A stretch of DNA of 13,228 nt from JBGLNL01 sp964548045. Lineage in GTDB: Bacteria; Chloroflexota; Dehalococcoidia; SZUA-161; SpSt-899. The notes beneath the pieces were generated by a model that saw only the letters and a program-made list of their open reading frames with translations, had not been told where the DNA came from and did not search any database. Within the stretch, counting starts at the first letter, position 1. The number at the start of each line of letters is the position of its first letter. A program made the translations under genes and the position numbers. Positions 7,358 to 13,228 of the stretch are shown here, piece by piece. The DNA lies in contig CAZJQZ010000062.1 of assembly GCA_964548045.1 (NCBI GenBank), positions 1 to 13,228 of the forward strand, given 5' to 3'.

Positions 7358-7373
7358 TTATAGTGCATTATAA
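7358..7373. promoter_or_regulatory. Near-perfect 16-bp palindrome upstream of the redox promoter
   Basis: TTATAgTGCAtTATAA is symmetric at 14 of 16 positions. It lies about 23 nt upstream of the TTGACA box, roughly 58-73 nt before the predicted start, which suits an activator site. It also contains a TATAAT hexamer on the minus strand (7372-7367), but no -35 box sits at the right distance from it. A dimeric regulator site is an inference from the symmetry alone. Confidence 0.4.
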
Positions 7374-7430
7374 CGCAAATGTCGTTACAATTAGGACAGT
7401 TATGTGGTATAAATGAAACTTTTGACAAAA

Positions 7431-7459
7431 ACGCCCCCACACTTTTGATGTGGGGGCGT
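7431..7459 (-). terminator. Intrinsic terminator of the acyl-CoA dehydrogenase gene
   Basis: A perfect 11-bp GC-rich stem (acgcccccaca / tgtgggggcgt) with a 7-nt loop lies 25 nt after the acyl-CoA dehydrogenase stop. On the minus strand it runs straight into TTTTT. This separates the acyl-CoA dehydrogenase transcript from the redox operon downstream. Confidence 0.9.
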
Positions 7460-7484
7460 CAGCCAGCTTGAACTATTTTGGATT

Positions 7485-8645
7485 CTAGACCAGTGCGCTC
7501 ATTCCTATCGCTCTTCCACCGATGATCAACTTCTGAATTTCGGGGTTGCCTTCAGGCTGGAACATGGCCCGAGCATCCCTGAAGTAGCGCTCGACTTTAT
7601 ATTCTTCAGCCAGGCCCCAGGCACCGTGAACTTCCATGGCATTGGAAGCTGCTTTCACACCGACCTGGTTGGCAAAATACTTGCCGCCACAGGCTTCAAG
7701 TGTGGCATCCCTGCCATCGCCAAGGAGTGAGAAGGCTTTATAAAGGAGTAATCGGGCTGCCTCTGTCTCAACAATTGAATCAGCGATTAATTCCTGGATC
7801 AACTGGAACTTGCCCAGCTTTTTGCCGAATTGAGTTCTCTCTCTTGCATATTTGATTGCTGCCTCATTAGCAGCCTGAGCGATCCCGACAGAGAAAATGC
7901 CCACTGTGGCTCTGGTGAAGCCCAACTCACCAGTAAGAGTGCCAAGCGCTCCCGTTCCAGCGCCAGCAACGAGGTTTTCTTTGGGAACCTTACAGTCGGT
8001 GAAGGTCATCAGAGCCGAAGGCGCGCAACGCAAACCGATCTTCGGGATGGTTGTTGCCTCGAACGGCGATTCCCGGCGGTCAACAAGGAAAATACCGAGT
8101 CCATCAACACCCTTGCTCCGATCTTCGGAAGCGAACAGAATGCAAATTTCGGCGACGTCGCCCCCCGTCACCCAAGCTTTTTGCCCGTTGATGACGTAAT
8201 GATCGCCATCCAGAACAGCGGTCGTTTCCACGCCTCGCAGGTCCGAACCTACGTTGGGTTCGGTGAGGGCAAAACTTGCCAAGGTATCAAGTGTTTGAAG
8301 CGAAGGCAGGTATTTCTTTTTCTGTTCCTCGGTTGCCAGCTTGCCCACGAGGTAACCGCCACCGGCTCCCAGTGAAACAGCAAGGCTGGGCCACACGCGG
8401 CTCAACTCTTCCTGCAAAACAGCGTTTGCAATCATGGGAATCTCAGTCCCACCGTCTTTTTTGGGAATGATGCCCAGACAATAGTCCCAGGGAATCAACT
8501 TTTTGATCAGGTCTACCAGTATGTCCCGTGGATAAGGAGCATATTTTTGCTCATACTCATCGACCAGTGGGGCGATCTCCTTCTCAAGGAATGCCCTCAC
8601 GTTCTTTTTTAGCATCTGGTGTTCTTCGGTGAGTTCAAAACTCAT
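7485..8645 (-). CDS. Acyl-CoA dehydrogenase
   Basis: The 386-residue protein has the standard length of short-chain and related acyl-CoA dehydrogenases. It shows the FAD/substrate motif FALTEPNVGSD (125-135), the middle-domain WVTGG (158-162), RERTQFGKKL (268-277), MEVHGAWG (337-344) and the C-terminal PEGNPEIQKLI. Glu365 lies where medium- and short-chain enzymes have the catalytic base (YEGT motif). It should introduce an alpha,beta double bond into an acyl-CoA and hand electrons to ETF, or, like CaiA, act on an unusual CoA ester. AGGAG lies upstream of the ATG. The gene stands alone between a hairpin on its 5' side and a strong terminator on its 3' side, but its neighbours (CoA-transferase, dehydrogenases) suggest one pathway. 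TAG stop, with a second in-frame TAG four codons on. Confidence 0.95.
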   Translation of the reverse strand: MSFELTEEHQMLKKNVRAFLEKEIAPLVDEYEQKYAPYPRDILVDLIKKLIPWDYCLGIIPKKDGGTEIPMIANAVLQEELSRVWPSLAVSLGAGGGYLVGKLATEEQKKKYLPSLQTLDTLASFALTEPNVGSDLRGVETTAVLDGDHYVINGQKAWVTGGDVAEICILFASEDRSKGVDGLGIFLVDRRESPFEATTIPKIGLRCAPSALMTFTDCKVPKENLVAGAGTGALGTLTGELGFTRATVGIFSVGIAQAANEAAIKYARERTQFGKKLGKFQLIQELIADSIVETEAARLLLYKAFSLLGDGRDATLEACGGKYFANQVGVKAASNAMEVHGAWGLAEEYKVERYFRDARAMFQPEGNPEIQKLIIGGRAIGMSALV

Positions 8646-8693
8646 TTTTATTAGTCTCCTTTTAAGTGTTCTTGCTTAAGATTAGCATAAATA

Positions 8694-8727
8694 GCCCCAG
8701 CCTGACCAGTCCGGCGCAGGCTGGGGC
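8694..8727 (-). terminator. Hairpin, probable terminator or attenuator after the HIBADH-like gene
   Basis: Perfect 11-bp stem gccccagcctg / caggctggggc with a 12-nt loop, in the 129-nt gap between the dehydrogenase stop and the acyl-CoA dehydrogenase start. On the minus strand it is followed by TATTTATG, a poor T-run, so termination may be partial and some read-through into the acyl-CoA dehydrogenase is likely. I saw no convincing promoter in the rest of this gap. Confidence 0.55.
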
Positions 8728-8774
8728 ATTTGGTACTTATTGCCAATCCTTTTCTATAGCCTGGCTAATTGCTA

Positions 8775-9614
8775 CTATTCCGGTTTCATCGGTTTGCCGC
8801 CGAGAGTGGGCGGCGGGCCTTTGAGCATCTCACAGGTCATTGCTGTGAAAGGACAGGGCTGCCTGAGTTCTTTTCCTATCTCCAGAACGTGGCTCATATC
8901 TTTTACCCCGACGAAATAGGTCGGCGGCGGCGGATCGGTCCACATGGATTTCAGCCATTGCCAGTTCTGGGCGGAGAAACTGTTGCCGGAACCAATCTTA
9001 ATGTGTTCGACCAGCATTTTTTCGTCGGCACCATTGGCAATTCCCCAGTTGAGGGCTTCGGCAAGCACCCACGAGTTGATGGTGGCACACATGTTGTTGG
9101 CCAGTTTAACGATCTGTCCCATCCCCAGCGGCCCGCAGTAGGTGATTTTGCCCATAGTCTCGATCAGGGCACGGTACTTTTCAACCACGGCCTCATCGCC
9201 GCCAACGCTGATACCGAGAGTTCCGGCCTCGGCTCCCATGCGAGCTCCCACAACAGGCGCGTCAAGCACATCGATCTTCTTAGATGCGCCGGCTTCCGCC
9301 ACCTTCCGGCAGAACTGTGGGGCAAAAGTACCCATCAGGATTATGCCGGAACCATCCTTCAGGCCTTCCATCAGGCCATTATCACCGAAGATTACCTTAT
9401 CTGCCTGCGTATCATTCTGGACCATTATTGCCACGCCGTCTGCGTTCTGGCCCACTTCTTTAGGATTAGCACATTCGGTGGCACCCAGTTCAACCATTTC
9501 TTCGATCGGCTGCCGCCGCACATGTCCGGTGACGTATGTCTCAAATCCTTTCTTGACCACGTTCTTGGCCATCGGAAGCCCTATATCACCCATTCCAATG
9601 AATCCAGCTTTCAT
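8775..9614 (-). CDS. 3-hydroxyisobutyrate dehydrogenase-like NAD(P)-dependent oxidoreductase
   Basis: A 279-residue member of the beta-hydroxyacid dehydrogenase family (HIBADH, tartronate semialdehyde reductase, GarR type). The N-terminal Rossmann motif is GFIGMGDIGLPMAKN (4-18). The substrate-binding segment DAPVVGARMGAEAGTLGISV spans 118-137. GQIVKLANNM includes Lys170, the catalytic lysine of the family. Arg33-Arg34 after the second beta-strand may favour NADP(H). The C-terminus is unusual: it has a WTDPPPPTYF stretch and ends in a Pro/Gly/Lys-rich tail, without the usual acidic, serine-containing end of HIBADH enzymes. It follows the CoA-transferase by 57 nt and shares its promoter. It should interconvert a short hydroxy acid and its semialdehyde or keto acid; the exact substrate is unknown. 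GAAGGA precedes the ATG. TAG stop. Confidence 0.9.
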   Translation of the reverse strand: MKAGFIGMGDIGLPMAKNVVKKGFETYVTGHVRRQPIEEMVELGATECANPKEVGQNADGVAIMVQNDTQADKVIFGDNGLMEGLKDGSGIILMGTFAPQFCRKVAEAGASKKIDVLDAPVVGARMGAEAGTLGISVGGDEAVVEKYRALIETMGKITYCGPLGMGQIVKLANNMCATINSWVLAEALNWGIANGADEKMLVEHIKIGSGNSFSAQNWQWLKSMWTDPPPPTYFVGVKDMSHVLEIGKELRQPCPFTAMTCEMLKGPPPTLGGKPMKPE

Positions 9615-9671
9615 ATTTCCTTCAAAACCTCCATCGTAAGAATCGAAAGCATCTTACTGCCATCCGAGTTT

Positions 9672-10895
9672 CTAGATAATAACTCCCTGTTCTTTGAAGG
9701 CGGAGAGATCATCCCAAGTGTAACCGTAATCCATAAGAACCGTCTCTGTATCCTGCCCCAGGTTCGGAGCAAGGGTCCTTATTGTCCCCGGCGTCTCGCT
9801 GAAAGTGACCGGCGAGTGAATCATCTTGAACTTGTGATTGCTGGCCTCTTCCGTTACTTCCTCGAAAAACCCGTTCTCGTATGCCTGTGGATCGTTAGCA
9901 ACATCCAGAGGGGTCTGGACTCTGCCGAGTACGATATCGAAATCTTTGGCGACTTGATCCCACTCATCAGCTGTTTTGGTAGCAGAAATCTTATCCATTT
10001 CCGGGATCAGATACATATTCTCTGAGATGCGTTTCTGGTGTGAATTAAATCTTTCGTCATTTTCCCATTCGGGCTTTTCGATGGCCCTGCAGAAACGATC
10101 CCAGAACAGATCGGTTTGCGGCATGACGAACATGATCCACTTATCATCCTTTGTCTTGTAAACGTTCCACATGAAGTTTGTAACCTTCGTCCGGTTGGTC
10201 TTGGGAATGTTGACCCCTACGTTGAGCGCGGCGCCTATATCAAAGGCGGCTCCGAAAACGGCAAAGTGATAGAGGTTCACTTCGACCTTTTGGCCGACAC
10301 CCGTTTTCTCGCGAGCGTACAGCGCGGCTGAGATGGCCCCGGCGATACAAGGTGCTACCTGATTGTCTCCCAGTCCAGCCCGTTGAGGACGAGGATCTTC
10401 GTCGGCTGAAATGCGGTCCATCATCCCGCTTCTGGCCCACCATGCGGCATAGTCGAATCCGGGCTTGTATTTATCGGGACCGCTCGTTCCGTAACCGGTC
10501 GCCTGGCAGTAGATCAGTTTGGGATTAATCTTCTTCAGGGTGTCATAATCGAGCCCCTGCTTTTCGATCGCACCGGCATCGAAATTGGTGGCAAATACAT
10601 CAGCCGTCTCGATTAATTTGAAGAGTATCTCCTTGCCTTTTTCTGATTTGAGATCAATCCCGATACTCCTTTTGTTACGGTTAAAATAGTGGAACCACAT
10701 GCTAATTTTGAGTTCCGAAGGCGGCATGACGCCTTCGATCGGTACGGGGAACCGAACGGCGTCGCCCCCCATTTTGAAATTCTCAATTTTAATTACATCC
10801 GCGCCCCAGTCTGCAAGCATAGCTGTAGCTGTGGGAACCAGCAGAAAATGACCCATCTCGATGATTTTTACACCTTCAAGAGCTCCTTGGCTCAT
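9672..10895 (-). CDS. Class III CoA-transferase (CaiB/BaiF family)
   Basis: The 407 residues fit class III CoA-transferases such as formyl-CoA transferase, CaiB and BaiF. The N-terminus has the typical VKIIEMGHFLLVPTATAMLADWGADVIKIE pattern (9-38), then NRNKRSIGIDLKSEKG (72-87). The segment GFDYAAWWARSGMM carries Asp148 at the position of the catalytic aspartate that forms the acyl anhydride/thioester. GVGQKVEVNL is also characteristic of the family. The enzyme moves CoA between carboxylic acids without ATP, so it likely activates the substrate acid of this locus. It has a near-consensus promoter and a perfect AAGGAGGT 7 nt before the ATG, the best translation signal in the window, so high expression is likely. 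The substrate cannot be read from sequence. TAG stop. Confidence 0.95.
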   Translation of the reverse strand: MSQGALEGVKIIEMGHFLLVPTATAMLADWGADVIKIENFKMGGDAVRFPVPIEGVMPPSELKISMWFHYFNRNKRSIGIDLKSEKGKEILFKLIETADVFATNFDAGAIEKQGLDYDTLKKINPKLIYCQATGYGTSGPDKYKPGFDYAAWWARSGMMDRISADEDPRPQRAGLGDNQVAPCIAGAISAALYAREKTGVGQKVEVNLYHFAVFGAAFDIGAALNVGVNIPKTNRTKVTNFMWNVYKTKDDKWIMFVMPQTDLFWDRFCRAIEKPEWENDERFNSHQKRISENMYLIPEMDKISATKTADEWDQVAKDFDIVLGRVQTPLDVANDPQAYENGFFEEVTEEASNHKFKMIHSPVTFSETPGTIRTLAPNLGQDTETVLMDYGYTWDDLSAFKEQGVII

Positions 10896-10902
10896 CTGTT
10901 CG

Positions 10903-10910
10903 ACCTCCTT
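10903..10910 (-). promoter_or_regulatory. Strong ribosome binding site of the CoA-transferase gene
   Basis: Perfect AAGGAGGT on the minus strand, 7 nt before the ATG at 10895. It confirms this start codon. Confidence 0.85.
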
Positions 10911-10941
10911 GCAATATTTAAATTGGCTTGCCTTCTGCGGG

Positions 10942-10971
10942 ATTCTAGCACCCCAAGAAAACGACTGTCAA
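10942..10971 (-). promoter_or_regulatory. Near-consensus sigma-70 promoter of the CoA-transferase operon
   Basis: On the minus strand TTGACA (10971-10966) and TAGAAT (10947-10942) are separated by 18 nt, in the 129-nt gap after the first SDR gene. The match is 11 of 12 bases. The predicted start near 10935 leaves a leader of about 40 nt. No terminator was seen between the SDR stop and this promoter, so read-through from upstream remains possible. Confidence 0.75.
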
Positions 10972-11024
10972 GATACCGGAAGGTACATGTAAAGAATTCA
11001 GTGGTTGATATGATTTTACACAAG

Positions 11025-11825
11025 CTATGCGAGCAGGTATCCTCCATCAACCACGATGGTCTCTCCGGTAATGTAATCCGCAAGACCACTGGCGAGGAAA
11101 AGAACCACTCTGGCCACTTCGTCAGGCTCTCCCATACGTCCTATTGGCATTTTGGCTCCCATATCTTCAGCCATCCGTTCCAGAGATTTTCCGGTTACTT
11201 CCTGCATTTCCATGCCGGTCTGAACGGTTCCCCCGGTGAGAATGCCTCCGGGGGCAACAGCGTTTACCATTATTTTGTGTGGTGCCAGTTCCAGAGCCAA
11301 GGCTTTGGTGAGCATGATAACTCCGCCCTTTGAAGAGTTGTAATGAGCCAGAAATCCGGTTGGCCGCATTCCATCAACAGAAGCCATATTGATGATCCTG
11401 CCTCCGTTTCCGGAATCAATCATGGCTTGAGCCGCAGCCTGCGAGAACAAAAACGGTCCGCTCAAATTGAGATTAATGACTTTGTCCCACAATTCCTTGC
11501 TCGTGTCCAGTATCGGGGAAACCGGGTAAATACCTGCGTTATTGACCAGTATATCTATACTGCCGAAGGCATCGACAGTATCTTTTACAGCCTGAATTGC
11601 ATGCGATGCACGGGATGCGTCAACTTCACATGCTCTTGAACTGCATTCTTTTGCGTTGATTTCCGAAGCTGTCTGGTCGGCTGCTTCAAGGTTGATATCG
11701 GCAATCATCACGCTGGCTCCAGCTTCCGCGAGTCGATGTGAGATGGCCTGCCCGATTCCGGTAGCGCCTCCTGTTACCAGTGCGGCTTTTCCGGTTAAAT
11801 CAAATAGTTCTGGGATTGTCGGCAT
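11025..11825 (-). CDS. SDR-family NAD(P)-dependent dehydrogenase, copy 2
   Basis: A classical short-chain dehydrogenase of 266 residues. It has cofactor motif TGGATGIG (18-25), Asp43 at the end of the second beta-strand (MIAD), which usually means NAD(H), NNAG (95-98), and the catalytic set Asn120, Ser149, Tyr162 and Lys166 (YNSSK). The C-terminal GETIVVDGGYLLA is typical. It should oxidise a secondary alcohol or reduce a ketone, plausibly a hydroxyacyl-CoA or cyclic alcohol. It is a close paralogue of the gene just upstream: both are 266 residues long and share ELFDLTGK, RLAEAGASVMIAD, DILVNNAGIYP, VMLTKALA-type segments and VDGGYLL. It follows that gene by 24 nt, with AAAGGAAA before its ATG. 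TAG stop. Confidence 0.94.
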   Translation of the reverse strand: MPTIPELFDLTGKAALVTGGATGIGQAISHRLAEAGASVMIADINLEAADQTASEINAKECSSRACEVDASRASHAIQAVKDTVDAFGSIDILVNNAGIYPVSPILDTSKELWDKVINLNLSGPFLFSQAAAQAMIDSGNGGRIINMASVDGMRPTGFLAHYNSSKGGVIMLTKALALELAPHKIMVNAVAPGGILTGGTVQTGMEMQEVTGKSLERMAEDMGAKMPIGRMGEPDEVARVVLFLASGLADYITGETIVVDGGYLLA

Positions 11826-11849
11826 TTCTTTTGTTTCCTTTTTTAAGTT

Positions 11850-12650
11850 TTATGAAAGTAAATATCCCCCATCTACTAGAAGGATATCACCTGTCATGTA
11901 GTTTGAAGCCCCACTGGCAAGGAAGAGCACTACTTTGGCAATATCATCCGGTTCGCCAGTCCGCCCAAGAGGTAGCCGACCACGAAAACTCTTGCCTAGG
12001 TCTTCGAGGGAAAGTCCCTGAGCCACCGCTTCTTTTGCCACGTTTCCGGTTCCGGGCGTGATGATGCTTCCGGGAGCAACGGCATTGACCAGAATATTGT
12101 GCTGTGCTAATTCCACCGCCAGTGCTTTGGTGAGCATTACTACTCCCCCTTTGGAAGCATTGTAAGGTGTGGCATTGCCGTTAGGGTGAAAACCGTCCAC
12201 TGAGGCCAAATTGATGATTTTGCCACCTTTGCCAGCTTCGATCATTTGAGCAGCGGCCGTTTGAGCGTACACAAAAGACCCTTTCAAATTGATACTTATT
12301 ACCTTATCGAACAAACCCTCTTCAACCCGCATGACGGGCAAAAGTGGATAGATACCCGCATTATTTACCAGGATGTCCAGGCTTCCGAAGGAACTAATGG
12401 TTGCCTGAACTGCCTTTTTTGCATCGGCAGAACTGCTGGCATCTGCCTGAATTGCCTGCGCTTTTCCTCCATTGAATTTGATCTCATCAACGGTCTGGCT
12501 GGCTATATCCAGATCGAGATCTGCTATCATTACACTGGCGCCCGCTTCCGCAAGGCGCAGGCAAATAGCTTTTCCTATTCCCATAGCCCCACCCGTCACG
12601 ATAGCGCCCTTTCCGGTTAAGTCAAAAAGCTCTGCTATTGACTGGGTCAT
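11850..12650 (-). CDS. SDR-family NAD(P)-dependent dehydrogenase, copy 1
   Basis: Starting at 12650 this SDR has 266 residues, the same as its downstream paralogue. Motifs: TGGAMGIG (19-26), acidic Asp44 after beta-2 pointing to NAD(H), NNAG (96-99), and the catalytic Asn121, Ser150, Tyr163 and Lys167 (YNASK). The frame could extend to an ATG at 12704, but that would overlap the end of the methyltransferase gene and add 18 residues absent from the paralogue; AGGGGG lies 4 nt before the 12650 ATG, so this start is preferred. The two SDR copies differ most in the Gly/Thr-rich substrate loop near residues 195-225, as expected if they act on different intermediates or stereoisomers. It follows the methyltransferase stop by 25 nt. 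TAA stop. Confidence 0.94.
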   Translation of the reverse strand: MTQSIAELFDLTGKGAIVTGGAMGIGKAICLRLAEAGASVMIADLDLDIASQTVDEIKFNGGKAQAIQADASSSADAKKAVQATISSFGSLDILVNNAGIYPLLPVMRVEEGLFDKVISINLKGSFVYAQTAAAQMIEAGKGGKIINLASVDGFHPNGNATPYNASKGGVVMLTKALAVELAQHNILVNAVAPGSIITPGTGNVAKEAVAQGLSLEDLGKSFRGRLPLGRTGEPDDIAKVVLFLASGASNYMTGDILLVDGGYLLS

Positions 12651-12654
12651 ATTT

Positions 12655-12660
12655 CCCCCT
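12655..12660 (-). promoter_or_regulatory. Ribosome binding site deciding the SDR copy 1 start
   Basis: AGGGGG on the minus strand 4 nt before the ATG at 12650, in the 25-nt gap after the upstream stop codon. It supports the shorter protein over an ATG at 12704. Confidence 0.7.
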
Positions 12661-12675
12661 TTTGAAATGTAAACT

Positions 12676-13228
12676 CTATTTGAATGGCACGCCGAGGCGG
12701 GCAAGTTCGTCTTTTGAATCTAAAACGAGGCGCTCGTAATCAGGTTTCGGTTTCATAGTCTTGAGATCGTATAATTCGAGGAAAGGAACAGAGAACATCA
12801 TCTCAACCCGTTCTATCTTATCAATTTCAGCCAGAATCCTTTTAACGAGATCGTTAACTTTATCCGGTTCCATGCCGGCGGTAACATTCATTGCTTCACC
12901 AACTACGGATGCCTCGAAGCCTGTTGTACCCCCAATCCATGCATAAGTCATTCCGCATGCAGAGTACAAAATAGCTGAGGCGATTTCATGCATCAATTGA
13001 CCCTTGGTGAAATACAGATCCATGGCAGCAGCAGCAACTCCTCCAACACATACTTTGATGTTTCGCTCAGCAGCACGTGCGGCTGCACCGTATGCCCAGA
13101 AGCATGCTGGAGTACCCCAGTTTCCATCTATGTGGTTGGTGAAAAGGCTGCATATCGGACCATGACCATAAGCAAGCTGTCCGAGCATATTTGCTACCAA
13201 ACTGACTGCTGTATCAGCGGCATCCCGG
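12676..13228 (-). CDS. MtmB-family monomethylamine:corrinoid methyltransferase-like protein (5' end beyond window)
   Basis: The frame is open to the right edge, giving the last 183 residues or so. No true start is in view: the TTG at 13200 is an internal codon, since the frame continues upstream without a stop. The C-terminus aligns well with Methanosarcina MtmB: TTGFEASVVGEA then VTAGME, a VN pair, then PFLELYDLKTMKP and a final ELARLGVPF match the order and spacing of TTGMEARMMGEV, TAGVE, CYDVKTVTP and KLEDLGLVF. The preceding 90 residues are more divergent and shorter than in MtmB. MtmB moves a methyl group from monomethylamine to a corrinoid protein, using pyrrolysine at residue 202; that site would lie outside this window. 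So this is an MtmB homologue of unknown methyl donor. It is cotranscribed with two SDR genes. TAG stop. Confidence 0.75.
   Translation of the reverse strand, partial: RDAADTAVSLVANMLGQLAYGHGPICSLFTNHIDGNWGTPACFWAYGAAARAAERNIKVCVGGVAAAAMDLYFTKGQLMHEIASAILYSACGMTYAWIGGTTGFEASVVGEAMNVTAGMEPDKVNDLVKRILAEIDKIERVEMMFSVPFLELYDLKTMKPKPDYERLVLDSKDELARLGVPFK

Noticed and set aside
7367..7372. TATAAT on the minus strand as the main -10 box of the redox operon
   Set aside because: No acceptable -35 lies 16-18 nt upstream; the TTGACA with 17-nt spacing nearer the gene fits better, and the hexamer is part of a palindrome.
8769..10025. A 418-codon open frame on the plus strand across the HIBADH-like and CoA-transferase genes
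   Set aside because: It is antisense to two clearly conserved genes, has low-complexity His/Phe-rich composition and no recognisable domain; a shadow of codon bias.
12651..12704. Start of SDR copy 1 at 12704
   Set aside because: It would overlap the methyltransferase stop and add residues missing in the paralogue; AGGGGG favours 12650.
13198..13200. TTG at 13200 as the start of the MtmB-like gene
   Set aside because: The frame continues open to the window edge, and the MtmB family is far longer (about 458 residues), so this is an internal codon.
1..13228. tRNA, rRNA, CRISPR array, transposase or selenocysteine gene
   Set aside because: No cloverleaf-like, repeat-spacer or transposase sequence was seen, and no reading frame needs an internal TGA to stay intact.

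Overview
This window looks like part of the chromosome of a strict or facultative anaerobe, probably a bacterium. GC content is middling and every supported gene lies on the minus strand, so transcription runs from position 13228 towards position 1. The gene content (two molybdopterin/tungstopterin oxidoreductases, a four-cluster ferredoxin-like subunit, an iron-sulfur flavoprotein, a class III CoA-transferase, an acyl-CoA dehydrogenase, and an MtmB-family methylamine methyltransferase) resembles uncultured Dehalococcoidia (Chloroflexota) or Desulfobacterota. I cannot fix the phylum from sequence alone.

In transcription order the layout has four blocks. Block A (13228 to 11025) holds the C-terminal part of an MtmB-like methyltransferase followed by two tandem paralogous SDR dehydrogenases, with 24-25 nt gaps. 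Block B (10971 to 8694) has its own near-consensus sigma-70 promoter, then a CaiB/BaiF-type CoA-transferase and a 3-hydroxyisobutyrate-dehydrogenase-like enzyme, and ends near an 11-bp hairpin. Block C (8645 to 7431) is an acyl-CoA dehydrogenase closed by a clear intrinsic terminator. Block D (7373 to 1) begins with a promoter flanked by two palindromic operator-like sites. It then carries an acetylene-hydratase-like Mo/W enzyme, an Old-Yellow-Enzyme/2,4-dienoyl-CoA-reductase-like flavoprotein (2 nt apart), a REP-like palindromic repeat, a DmsB-like 4x[4Fe-4S] protein, a VOC-fold protein and a DmsA-like molybdoenzyme that runs off the left edge.

Read together, blocks A-C look like the carbon side of a catabolic route: CoA activation, alpha,beta-dehydrogenation, and oxidation of hydroxy intermediates. 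Block D looks like a soluble, cytoplasmic redox module: two MopB catalytic subunits with different predicted metal ligands (Cys and Ser), a flavin/Fe-S subunit and a ferredoxin-type wire, with no Tat signal and no membrane anchor in view. The substrate is unknown. The most unusual points are the acetylene-hydratase-like enzyme that keeps the metal Cys but lacks the hydratase Asp, the packing of two MopB types with an OYE flavoprotein, and an MtmB-family methyltransferase in a CoA-thioester catabolic setting where TAG is used freely as a stop.
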